From positions 372,001 through 436,000 of the forward strand of contig VFIW01000024.1 in the NCBI GenBank assembly GCA_006386115.1: DNA of 64,000 nt. The letters are read 5' to 3'. This document shows positions 44,393 to 53,900 of this stretch, piece after piece. Position 1 is the stretch's first letter; every line of letters begins with the position of its first letter. The notes under the pieces were generated by a model. The model saw nothing but the letters and a program-made list of their open reading frames with translations, ran no database searches and was not told the DNA's origin. The position numbers and the translations under genes are program-made. The stretch is from Globisporangium splendens (lineage: Eukaryota; Oomycota; Peronosporomycetes; Pythiales; Pythiaceae).

Positions 44393-44499
44393 AATCCGTA
44401 GCTTGTGGGAAAGAAAAGATCACTCTTGGTCTCAGTATGAGGACCGAACGACTGCCGCCTAAGAGACAGTCAAATCGGCCAGACTGGCTGGATTCTAGC

Positions 44500-44558
44500 C
44501 TCAGTGGCATCCCGAGTTTGGACTCTCCAATTCGGGATTCGTCCCGAATCCCACTGAG
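44500..44558. repeat. Nested inverted repeat with TTCG loop
   Basis: An outer pair CTCAGTGG (44500-44507) and CCACTGAG (44551-44558) encloses a perfect inner hairpin: ATTCGGGA (44530-44537), loop TTCG, TCCCGAAT (44542-44549). Either strand could fold. It lies just upstream of a CT tract and about 560 bp before the scaffold start. Confidence 0.7.
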
Positions 44559-44567
44559 CGGTTGCCT

Positions 44568-44590
44568 TCTCTCTCTCTCTCTCTCTCTCT
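44568..44590. repeat. CT dinucleotide microsatellite
   Basis: About 11 CT units immediately after the nested inverted repeat, upstream of the scaffold gene. Confidence 0.9.
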
Positions 44591-44734
44591 ATCGTCAATC
44601 GAGACTCGGCGGCCCCCGCATTCTGCGTTTGTGCGCTCACTTCACATAGAGAAAAGGCGGGCGGCGCAAAGGGAGAAGTGCGGCGCAGGCGCCAACAAAG
44701 AACCAAAGGAAGGAAGGAAGGAGAAGCACCGCGC

Positions 44735-44772
44735 GTGTGTGTGTGTGTGTGTAAGTCACTCTCTCTCTCTCT
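44735..44772. repeat. Adjacent GT and CT microsatellites
   Basis: About nine GT units (44735-44752), a short spacer and about seven CT units (44759-44772), roughly 350 bp before the scaffold start. Confidence 0.85.
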
Positions 44773-45116
44773 TCCCCCCGTGTGTAGACGTCCCCCGACA
44801 AGCGCCAGCGAGAGGGGACGGGGGGACTGACTGAAAACCTGCGAAAGGTGCGTTCTTTACTTCCTGTTGTTGTGGGTTGAGAAAACGCGACGGTGCTCTG
44901 TTCCTACTGCACTGCGCCACGCGTGTCAGGCATGCTTGCTTGATACTGGGTGGTGTAGTAGCGCCAGAGTGTGGGGGTGACGTGTATTCAACAGTTGAAC
45001 TAATTTTGAACTTTCTTACTCTTTGGGTGTTGGGTATGATAGGGTGAGGATCGCGGGTGAAAGCACACGCGCTCATCTTTGAGTTAGGAAGGAGAAGAGA
45101 AAAAAGCAAGGCGACG

Positions 45117-48100
45117 ATGGCGTGGACGTGTAAAGCGTGTGAATACCCGAACGAGGATGAGAACGCGGATGTGTGTCGCGCATGCGGATCGGAACGCCGG
45201 GAAGATGACCAGAGCACGGTGAGCAACAGCAGCAGCGGCGGCGGCAACTCGCCCCGTGTCGTTGTGATCGAGCTGCCGGCGAAGGAGAAACTTGGTGTGA
45301 AGCTCATGCCGCCGAAAAAGGGTGTGATCATCCACGGTTTGAGTATCGATAACATTGACAATCCGTTGCTGGAGAACAAGGTCCAAGCTGGAGATTTGAT
45401 TGTCGCCATCGGCGGCAAGAGCGTCGACAACATGGGCTTCTCCGATGCGATTGATTTGATTCGTAAGTTGCCTCGTCCGCTTGCGATCTCGTTCGAGATT
45501 GATGAAGAACGACGTCAAGAGGTGGTCCGTGAGAAGATGAAATCGAACAAAGAAAACGATCTCGATACCCAGCTCACGACGTATGCGGTCGTGTTTGATG
45601 AAGGTCCAATGGGGTTGAACTTGGAAGAAGCTGTGCGATACGGTATCGACGGTGCCGTCGTGCGTGCCTTGAAAGGGCAGGCGAAGACGAGCGGCATGAT
45701 CACTGTGGGAGATATTGTGTACAAGGTGAACGACATTGAAGTGCTTTGTATGCCGTACACGGAAGTGATGACTGTCCTCCGAAATGCGCCTCCGCCGAAG
45801 ACGCTGCAGTTTGTTCCGAAGGACAAGCTTGCCGATGTACAACGCGTGAACTCTCGCCACTCGGAGTCGTTCCGCATTCGTGAATCCACGTCCCATGTGA
45901 AGCAACGCTTGATGAAGAGTCCGCGTATTGTGAAGGATGACGGCAACGACGCAGACGATAGCAAGTCCATTGCGCAACTGATTATGGACAACCAAGCCGC
46001 GACGATCAAGAAGGGACGCATGTACAAGCAAGGAAGAGTGATGCGTAACTGGAAGTCTCGATACTTTGTGCTCAGTGTGTCCAAGATTGAATATTTCAAG
46101 AACCCAAGTTCGACGACATCGCGAGGTGAACTGAGCTTCATGGACCATCGCTGCACTGTTCGCTCACTCGCTGCGACGCACGATGTTGTGTGCAAATCCC
46201 CAAGTGTGATGGCAGATTATTTGTTGGAACTGCGCGTCGATGACCGTCGTTTGGTTATGGCATGCACGTCCGAATCAGACAAGAAGGGGTGGATGGATGC
46301 GATTAAACTTGCCATTGATGCGTCGAAGACTGTGAACCGCACCCAAAACCCAACGGAATCGTTGCGCGAAGCAAAGGCACTGCGCACTCAACGTACCGAC
46401 AGTATTTCTCTCGACGGATCCCAAACGTTCCTCGACCGCAATGCAAACGGTCGTTTGTCGCAGTTCAACTACGAGACTTTCTCGACTCCTGTTGTGCACG
46501 TCGCTGTGGTATCCGCTACGAACTTGACCAAGGAAGGCAGCGCTGTGAATGCCATGTGTGAGATCACTGTGGGTCACGAGACGTTCAAGACATCTATCGT
46601 CAAGGGTCAACGATCTCCTGTTTGGAAGCAGGATAACTCGGCTTCCTTTGAGGCACCGAATGAAGATATGGTGGTGGAAGTGCGTGTCTTTGACGAGCAC
46701 GTCTTCCGCGCATCGACACTGATTGCAACGCTCACGATTCCTTTGAAGTCGCTTCCAAACATGACGAAGAAAGTGAAGAAGTACCCATTGGCGTTGGGAA
46801 GTCGTTCGTCTGGAGCCGTTCTCACACTCTCGCTCGAATACATCAACAAGGCCAAGGCGTACCAACAAGACCAAGAGCGCGGACGTCTCGGACGTGACCT
46901 CAGCAGGTCAGGTGTGATGAACGACGAAATGGGACAGATTAAGTTGGCAGCCCAAATGGCAGCTGATGAAGCTAGTCACCATGCCGCGCGAGCTGAAGAA
47001 GAAGCGAGAGCTTTGCTTGAGGAAGCTCGTCAAAAGGCTGAAGCAGCTATGGCCGCCGCACTCGAAGAGCAAATTCAAGGAAAGGCTGCTGTTGAAGCTG
47101 CTATGGCAGAGGCTGCTCGTGCAAAGGAAGAAGCAGAGAAGCAGTCTGAAGAAGCTCGTCGCGCTCACGAAGAGGCCAGAAAGTTGATTGAAGCAAATCG
47201 CCGTATTCAAGAAGAATCGACAAACGCCCAGATGTCCCACGCTTCGAGTATTTTTGGTGAATACCGGAATATGGTTTTGGACGGTATGCCCCACGACGAG
47301 GTCCGAAAGAAAATGTCTGAAAATGGCATTGATGACAACAGTATCAACGCTTTCTTTGACGGCATTAATTCGTACGATGAGAAGATTCGTGCTTTGCAAG
47401 CTGAAGTCGAAAAGCTGAAGAGAAGCCGCTCAATTCGCCAAAGAGAAGAAGCTCCACCACCGGATATGTTTGCTAATTTGGATGGTGATCAGGTCAAACT
47501 GCTGCGTCGTTTGCTGAAGCTCGAAAAGCAATTGCAGCAAGCAGGTATTGCTGTGGCTGCCGATATTCCTTACGAAGAAGCAAAGCAAAAAGTCGAAGAA
47601 ATCGCAAAACGTATGGGAGAAATTGGTTCTGCTGATGTCACGCATCCTGACCCAGCCGTCCAGAAATCGTTGCGAGAAGAATACTACCGACTTGAACAAG
47701 ATATGGAGAAGTATAACACTGCTCTCATGCTGACGGATGAATATGCTGCCGAAGAAGCACGTAAGGAACGAGAATGGGAAGAGGAAAATTACGAAGAAAA
47801 CGTGAAGGCACTGAAATCGATCCGACGAATGATGCCAGTGGATATCAAGAAGATGTCGGAAGCCGAATTGGAAGGAATGACAACTCCAAACGGCAAGAAA
47901 ATGGTGCGCGAAATTGCCAGAAAGTTCAAGCGTACAAACGTGCTCGAGCTTCTTCGTATGAATCCGGCCGATATTGCAAGAAACCACCCTTCGCTGCTAG
48001 AAAATCTCCGCGTCACTGGTCTTTCGGTGACGGAGCGTCGTGCATTGCACATCCACTTGAAGGATATTGCTGAAACCTGGAAGGCTCAACAGGGTGAAGA

Positions 48101-49433
48101 AATGACAAAGAAGAAATTCGAATGGTTCAAGACGTTGAAGGAGACGTTCAAGACTGTTGTGAACTCATACAACAATCACGTGAAGCAATACGGACCGGCT
48201 GACAACCACCCGTACGCAACGCGTGATGACCCTGACATTGGTTGTCCGCTGATTGGCAAGCAGTGTCCGATCAAGGCAAACAACGCGCCTGGATACAACG
48301 TTGACTTAGGCTACCCAGAGGGTGATGTGTACATGGAATCCAGCGTTCAGAAAGGCAACCCTGATGATGCTGGTGCCCGTGCCCTGGCAGAAGCACAAGC
48401 GTTGGCTCGTGAAAAGCTTGCCAACTCCCGTGCGGATGCTCTGAAGAAGCACTACAAGAACATTCGTTTGGTTGCAGAAGCGAATGGTGTGTGTGAACTT
48501 CTGGACACATCGATGGATTCTATTGAAAACCGCCAGCTGCACTGGTTCCAGGCGCGCTTGAAGCATCGCTTGAACAAGACGGAAACCGCGGCGACAATCA
48601 AGGTGGAGCTGGCTGAATTTGGCGAGCTGATGAAAGACATTCGTTTGGCGAGTACCAAGTTTGCGGAGCGTTCTGGTATGAGTCTGACAGGAAAGCGCAA
48701 TGCTGCGACAGATGCCGAAGATACGCGGTCAGGCATTGAGATCAATCTCGTGTTGCTGTACTACGACGCTGTTGTGGATTGTTTTGATGGTATGGAAGAG
48801 CGTATGAAGGACGTGAAGGCCAACGATAAGGGTTTGTTGTCGGCGATTCCAACGATTAAGAGCTTGTTGGACGAGTTAAAGGAGAAGAGCGTTACGACGC
48901 TGGCCAAATTGAAGGACAAGGGTCCTCCAGTTACCCGCAAGGTCAAGACCCGTGTCGAAATTATGAAGGAAGCCAAGGAAAAGAATGCCAATGAATCAGG
49001 TGCCGCAGCAGCGTCTAGCGCGGATGATGGGGGTGGTGCACCTGAGCGAGCGCCTCATCCGATGATGGCTGCTAGAGGTAGAGGACGAAGCGGACGCGGC
49101 GGTCGTGGTGATTTGTTTGCTGCAATCGCTGGTCGTGGTCGTGGTGGCGGCGGAGATGACGACGAGGGTGGTGGCGGCGGCCCTGGACGCGGTGGTGGTG
49201 ATCTGTTGGCGGCCATCCGTGGTCGTGGTCGTGGACCTCCTGGCGGACCTGGACGAGGCGACCTGTTCGCCATGATCAAAGCTCGCGGCGCTAAGGGTGA
49301 AGACGATAGTCCAGCTGGCGGTGGCGGCGGAGATCTCATGGCGGCGATCCGCGGTCGCGGTCGAGGTGGTCCTGGTGGTGGCGGTCGTGGTGACTTCTTG
49401 TCGGCGATCGCTGCGCGAAAAAAAGCGGAATAG
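45117..49433 (+). CDS. Large scaffold: RanBP2 zinc finger, two PDZ, PH, C2, coiled coil, WH2-like RG repeats
   Basis: A single-exon gene of 1,438 aa. Domains in order: RanBP2-type zinc finger (residues 3-22; WTCKACEYPN...CRACGS); PDZ 1 (about 45-125; LGVKLMPPKKGVIIHG, VQAGDLIVAIGG); PDZ 2 (about 155-245; GDIVYKVNDIEV); PH (about 300-405; GRMYKQGRVMRNWKSRYFVL); C2 (about 460-590; VHVAVVSATNL, SPVWKQDNSASFEAPN); Glu/Ala-rich coiled coil (600-720); a helical GMPHDEVRKKMSENGIDD motif (about 725) like those near WASH-complex coiled coils; a long helical region (760-1300); and a Gly/Arg tail with five repeats of RGDLFAAI / GGDLLAAIRGRG type (about 1317-1438). The repeat core resembles the actin-binding WH2 helix (LLxxIRxG) but lacks its LKKT/V end. 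A membrane-cytoskeleton adaptor is inferred. ATG 45117 puts the finger at the extreme N-terminus; ATG 45057 is an alternative. Confidence 0.85.
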   Translation: MAWTCKACEYPNEDENADVCRACGSERREDDQSTVSNSSSGGGNSPRVVVIELPAKEKLGVKLMPPKKGVIIHGLSIDNIDNPLLENKVQAGDLIVAIGGKSVDNMGFSDAIDLIRKLPRPLAISFEIDEERRQEVVREKMKSNKENDLDTQLTTYAVVFDEGPMGLNLEEAVRYGIDGAVVRALKGQAKTSGMITVGDIVYKVNDIEVLCMPYTEVMTVLRNAPPPKTLQFVPKDKLADVQRVNSRHSESFRIRESTSHVKQRLMKSPRIVKDDGNDADDSKSIAQLIMDNQAATIKKGRMYKQGRVMRNWKSRYFVLSVSKIEYFKNPSSTTSRGELSFMDHRCTVRSLAATHDVVCKSPSVMADYLLELRVDDRRLVMACTSESDKKGWMDAIKLAIDASKTVNRTQNPTESLREAKALRTQRTDSISLDGSQTFLDRNANGRLSQFNYETFSTPVVHVAVVSATNLTKEGSAVNAMCEITVGHETFKTSIVKGQRSPVWKQDNSASFEAPNEDMVVEVRVFDEHVFRASTLIATLTIPLKSLPNMTKKVKKYPLALGSRSSGAVLTLSLEYINKAKAYQQDQERGRLGRDLSRSGVMNDEMGQIKLAAQMAADEASHHAARAEEEARALLEEARQKAEAAMAAALEEQIQGKAAVEAAMAEAARAKEEAEKQSEEARRAHEEARKLIEANRRIQEESTNAQMSHASSIFGEYRNMVLDGMPHDEVRKKMSENGIDDNSINAFFDGINSYDEKIRALQAEVEKLKRSRSIRQREEAPPPDMFANLDGDQVKLLRRLLKLEKQLQQAGIAVAADIPYEEAKQKVEEIAKRMGEIGSADVTHPDPAVQKSLREEYYRLEQDMEKYNTALMLTDEYAAEEARKEREWEEENYEENVKALKSIRRMMPVDIKKMSEAELEGMTTPNGKKMVREIARKFKRTNVLELLRMNPADIARNHPSLLENLRVTGLSVTERRALHIHLKDIAETWKAQQGEEMTKKKFEWFKTLKETFKTVVNSYNNHVKQYGPADNHPYATRDDPDIGCPLIGKQCPIKANNAPGYNVDLGYPEGDVYMESSVQKGNPDDAGARALAEAQALAREKLANSRADALKKHYKNIRLVAEANGVCELLDTSMDSIENRQLHWFQARLKHRLNKTETAATIKVELAEFGELMKDIRLASTKFAERSGMSLTGKRNAATDAEDTRSGIEINLVLLYYDAVVDCFDGMEERMKDVKANDKGLLSAIPTIKSLLDELKEKSVTTLAKLKDKGPPVTRKVKTRVEIMKEAKEKNANESGAAAASSADDGGGAPERAPHPMMAARGRGRSGRGGRGDLFAAIAGRGRGGGGDDDEGGGGGPGRGGGDLLAAIRGRGRGPPGGPGRGDLFAMIKARGAKGEDDSPAGGGGGDLMAAIRGRGRGGPGGGGRGDFLSAIAARKKAE

Positions 49434-49666
49434 GACAGAAGCCCCAACGGCACATGCGTGAAAAACAAAACAAGACAAAAAAGACATCTTTGTCGCAATA
49501 GGGGAGGGACGGACGGCGAAAGCAAGAAAAAGAAAAGCAGCGAGCTAGTGTTCGTTGTTGTAGGTGCCATTCGCCGTCCGCATAGAAAACAAACATGCAC
49601 AAAGACGTTGTATAAAAATTCAAATAAACAACAAACGGAAACAAAAGAGACGAGTGCTTTTCGTGC

Positions 49667-50662
49667 TTAATCCTCTCGGAACGTGGGCTTGGTCTTGCTC
49701 ATGTGGGCTCCGATCGCCTGCACCAGGTCGTCGCTGTAGAGCATGGCGGCATTGTGATACCGGATCTGCTGCAGCGAGTCTGCCGTCGAGTGGTCTCGTT
49801 GGTAGTGGATCGTCTGCTTGATGCCGCGCACCGTGATGGGGCTCTTCTCCGCGATCGACGCCGCCACTTGCTGCGCGTGCGCCATGAGCTCCTCGGGGTC
49901 CTTCAGGGTCTTGAGCACGAGTCCGCTGCGCTCAGCCTCGAGACCGCTGAAGTTCCGTCCCGTGAATGCGAGCTCCTTGGCCTGCTGCTCGCCGACGAGC
50001 TTGGGCAAACGTTGCAGTGTGCCCACGTCGGCGATGATCGCGAGGTCGACCTCTTTGACGGAAAACACGGCCGACGTGTCCGCGTACCGCAGATCGCACG
50101 CCGTGATGAAGTCCACGCCGGCGCCAATGCACGGACCGTGGACCGCCGCGATCACAGGCACACGGCACTTCTCGGGCGCCGAGATCACCTTCTGGAACTC
50201 GTCGATGACGCGCATGAGCGCTTCGCGTTTGCGACCTTCGCAGGACTCCTTTGACGATAGTTGCTGCAGCGTCGCGAACACGTTGAGATCCATGCCGCTC
50301 GTGAAACCGCGGCCTTCGCCGGACACGATCACAGCCTTAATGCTCTTGTCCTGCTCGATCTGCTCAAACGCCTGGCCAAGCTCGACCCACATCTGCATGT
50401 TCATCGCATTCACCGTCTTTGGACGGTTGAGCTTCAGGTGCACGACGTTGTTGTCCTGGACTGTGAGCGCGAGCGTCTCGAACGGATGCGCCGCCAGGTC
50501 GATCTTCTGGGGGGTCGTGCGCATCCAGCCCAGCATGTGCGCGGCTTCGCTCGAACTTGACATAAGCGCATGCGCGTGGGACGACGACGGTGCGATGCAT
50601 GCAGCCGAAGTGCGCGCGTATGAGGCGCTAGAGCGAGAGAGAGCAGTGCGGAGCGACAGCAT
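49667..50662 (-). CDS. ECH1: Delta(3,5)-delta(2,4)-dienoyl-CoA isomerase (ECH1-like)
   Basis: A single-exon gene of 331 aa in the crotonase fold. The first 30-40 residues are rich in Arg, Ser and Ala (LSLRTALSRSSASYARTS), a likely mitochondrial presequence. Diagnostic blocks: LNRPKTVNAMNMQMW, oxyanion-hole SGEGRGFTSGMDL, and GPCIGAGVDFITACDLRYAD followed by VFSVKEVDLAIIADVGTLQR. The three acidic residues that in ECH1 carry out the dienoyl isomerase reaction are all conserved: Asp of GAGVD, Glu of VKEVD and Asp of IADVG. This separates it from plain enoyl-CoA hydratase. It should shift double bonds during beta-oxidation of unsaturated fatty acids with odd-numbered double bonds. The C-terminus (FRED) is not a peroxisomal signal. 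The frame opens with TTG, so the first ATG (50662) is used. Confidence 0.92.
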   Translation of the reverse strand: MLSLRTALSRSSASYARTSAACIAPSSSHAHALMSSSSEAAHMLGWMRTTPQKIDLAAHPFETLALTVQDNNVVHLKLNRPKTVNAMNMQMWVELGQAFEQIEQDKSIKAVIVSGEGRGFTSGMDLNVFATLQQLSSKESCEGRKREALMRVIDEFQKVISAPEKCRVPVIAAVHGPCIGAGVDFITACDLRYADTSAVFSVKEVDLAIIADVGTLQRLPKLVGEQQAKELAFTGRNFSGLEAERSGLVLKTLKDPEELMAHAQQVAASIAEKSPITVRGIKQTIHYQRDHSTADSLQQIRYHNAAMLYSDDLVQAIGAHMSKTKPTFRED

Positions 50663-50923
50663 CTTCAACGAACGATTGATCTTGCAGAGTGAGCTTTAGA
50701 TTCGCAGAAACAGACCCCAGAATGCTGAAATGGTTCCGACGTGGACAAGGTTCAACCTACAAATAGTAAACATCGCGAATGATGATGGGCGTATAGATCA
50801 AACTATAACAATGCAAACACATTTATAGGTTAACCTAGGTTTAAGCAAGCGTTTGATTGGATAAAATTTCTATTTGGAGGTTTTGATACTGGAGGATACT
50901 CAAGCAAGATGGACATTATTTCG

Positions 50924-53900
50924 TTATTGCTTGGCGAAGTTGGAGATGCCGAGGATCGATGTGATCTTTTCCTGCTGCGCGGTGCTCTGTCTGTACACGG
51001 ACTGCAACATGGTGGCCCCGAGATTCGCGTAGAGTGCTCGCAGCAGTCGCACATTCGCGTCCTTCACGTCGCTTTTCGCTTCCTTCACAAGCTCCAGAGC
51101 GAGCGGAAGGACATACCTAGAGAAAGTAAAAAACGTCCACAACGACAACCTTAGCTTTCCAGAGTTGTCCACTTCGAATGGACAGATCGTTTTCGGTACC
51201 TGTTGAGCGCGAATTGGTTCTTGTCGTCATTTTGCGATGCGAGTTGGTCCAGAATGTCGATCAGCAATGGCTTGACCCGCGAGTTTGCATGACGTGCCAG
51301 CACCGCGAAATGCTGACACAGCAGCTTCGCCTCAACGTGGGTGCACAGCACTTGAATTACGGAGTGCGCCAGTGTTGTGAGCTTTGGGCTGTTTGTTGCC
51401 AGGTTCTTCGCCAAAGCAGGGGCAAAACTCGAGAGCACGAGCTCCATGCCATTCCCCAACGCGGGGATCATCTTCTCGAGGCATTCGAGTACATACACGT
51501 TCACTTTCGAGTTCCCATCTTCCATGCGCTTCGTGACGCCGTCAAAGAGGCCGATGATCTTACCACTTTCGCTCAAAGCCTTCGCGTGTGTACACACAAA
51601 CGACGTTGTGTCGGTTAACGCATCGTATCGGTCTTTCCAGTTGCTGCTCTCCAGTTTCTTTTGTAGCGCTTCGAGCACTATCGTATTGACGGTGATCACC
51701 GCCGCAGGTGGCTTTCGTATCACTACGTTCGTTGCAGCGGTGACGCCAGAAGAAGAGGATGGGCTCACTGTTGCTGCAGCTGCGGCATTTGCCTTTGCCA
51801 CTTGTGCAGTTGAGCTGACAGATGTCAAAGTTGCAGTCGTACCACCCACTTTGCTGCCTGCACTTGTCGTCGTGGCTGGAGTATACTTGGCTTTGCCACT
51901 AAGTACCTGGTCGACTTTTGCTTTCGCTGATTGCGGGACCATTTTCTTCAGTTTCTCTGCATCGATTCGTTGTCCGTAGCAAAGATACAGGATCGATTGC
52001 TTTGCAGCATCGCGCACTTCATTGTTGGAATCTTCGAGGCAATTGCCTACGATACCTAAGATCGTAGTCAAATCCTTGCTGGTCTGGATCTGGTCAGCCA
52101 TACTCACGATCAACGTGTGCATTGAGCGTGCCACTTCGCGCCGAATCGGTACGGCCTTGCTGCTCAAGTGCATCGCCATCGCGTTCACGACTTTACTAGC
52201 AGAGCAGTGCAGGATGACGGAATTGATCGACGACATCGCCGACTCGCACACAAACACATTCGAATCGGTGCAGCGTTTAATAAGCACGGATATAAGCGTG
52301 TCGACCTCCGGGTCCATGGCGCGCTGAAATGTCGAGCACATGGAATTGAGCGCCAGCAGCGAGTTCTTGGACACTGTCGAGCGCAGATTCGGCACCTGGA
52401 CCAAAATCTCTTTTGTTATCGCATGGATCCTATCTTCCAGGAACGTCGGGTGGTGCATCGCGAGCCGGCGCACAATGTTCAATACGTTAAAGTTCATTTC
52501 CCAGCCGTCGCTGCGGAGTTGGCTCAGCAATTTCCCCACGTCTTGCTTTGGGTTCGCGAGTGGTTTGATCTCATGAGGCTCCAAATATCGCGGCTCTTTA
52601 TTGCCAAACGCGGAAGGACGAGAGAATTTGTCGTCACTATTACCACTTTTCACCGGCTTACTCACAAAGGAAGATTTTCGCGTGAGTCCTATCTTCTCGT
52701 CGTCATAATTGTCGTCGACACTCTGATTAGCAGCAGCATTCAGCTCTTGCTTGGCCTTCGCTTCCAGTCATTTACGAGTCGCAAGAGATATTGGGCGTGA
52801 CGCTGTTGGTGCTGACATCTCAGCGTCACCAGAAGCTTCTTCTTGTATCCACGGTGTGCCATTGTCTTGAATCTCTTCCTCCTTTACAGCTTCTTTCTCG
52901 AGTCGACGCTGCTTCGCTTCGAGGCGTTTCCGGGTCGCGAGAGATGGCGCAGCCAATTTCCGTGGCATTGATGCTTCGACATCATTGTTGCCATTTAAAG
53001 TTGGCGACCGCACCACCTGCTGATTACCCATGCCGCTACGTATCCTTACGCCATGCTGCTCTCCGCCATCTCCATTCTCACCAGCATACCCATTGATAGC
53101 AGGAACTTGCTTGGTGCTCGCGGATTTCCGCAACTGACTCGTTTTCTTCTTGAGCATCGCCAATTTGTCGGCCATGGCAACTGAGTCAACTCTGTTTGTG
53201 GCACTATTACCACCACTTTGATCTTCATCAAGCGGGTGGATTTGGTCCATGAGATACGATCGATCGCTCAGACTTCCACCTGCTTTGGCATTGGTGGAGC
53301 TGGTAGTTCCAGTCCAGTTGTCACATGGAGATCCGCTAGTGCTACTACTGGTTCCAGAAGAAACCGCATCGTCACGGACGCTGTTGGTCAGCCTATCGCC
53401 ATGCGTCACGACAGATCTTCGGAGATTCTCAGTCTTGGCATTGTGAGACCGACTGTGGCGTAGATAAGACTCACCTCCACCACCAAACTCTCTTGATGCG
53501 CCGCCTACCATATGCAGCTCCGAGACTCCGCTCAACGACTTGTCGATCGCGATCGAGGTCCTCATACTCGTAGTGAAGCTTGTGCTGCTCGTTTTGTGCT
53601 GGAAAAGCAGCGTCCCATTTTCCTGCAATGCGGGCAGCACAGGTCGCTGTAATCGTCTTCGGAGCGTATCCAGATCGACCCGGTCCATTACATACTCGTC
53701 TAGATTCGCCTCCAAGAGCTCAGGTATGTTTACACACTGTGTCGCGAAAACGAGCACGGCAGCAGTCTCCAACGCCATCTCCTTGACACGCAAACTGGTA
53801 TCTCCCAGAAGTCTCCCGAGCGCCTGTAATGCACTTTGGCTGAGTACTTTGGAAGTGTTAAATCCCTCTCGCTGCGCCACGAGCAGCAACAGTATCCACA

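Larger units (their letters stand above)
43318..45116. other. Divergent 1.8-kb regulatory interval rich in GA/CT tracts
   Basis: It separates Nup93 (-) from the scaffold gene (+). It contains a GA run at about 43450-43481, CT runs at about 44371-44392, 44568-44590 and 44759-44772, a GT run at about 44735-44752 and a nested inverted repeat at 44500-44558. No coding region is recognised. An ATG at 45057 lies in frame 20 codons upstream of the chosen scaffold start. Confidence 0.55.

Noticed and set aside
48996..49600. Minus-strand proline-rich frames opposite the scaffold's RG tail
   Set aside because: They arise from reading the Gly/Arg repeat on the opposite strand.
52768..52770. UGA reassigned to an amino acid in this genome
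   Set aside because: Other clear genes here end in TGA at conserved C-termini (cyclin, mitochondrial carrier, MAP kinase), so a general code change is not supported.
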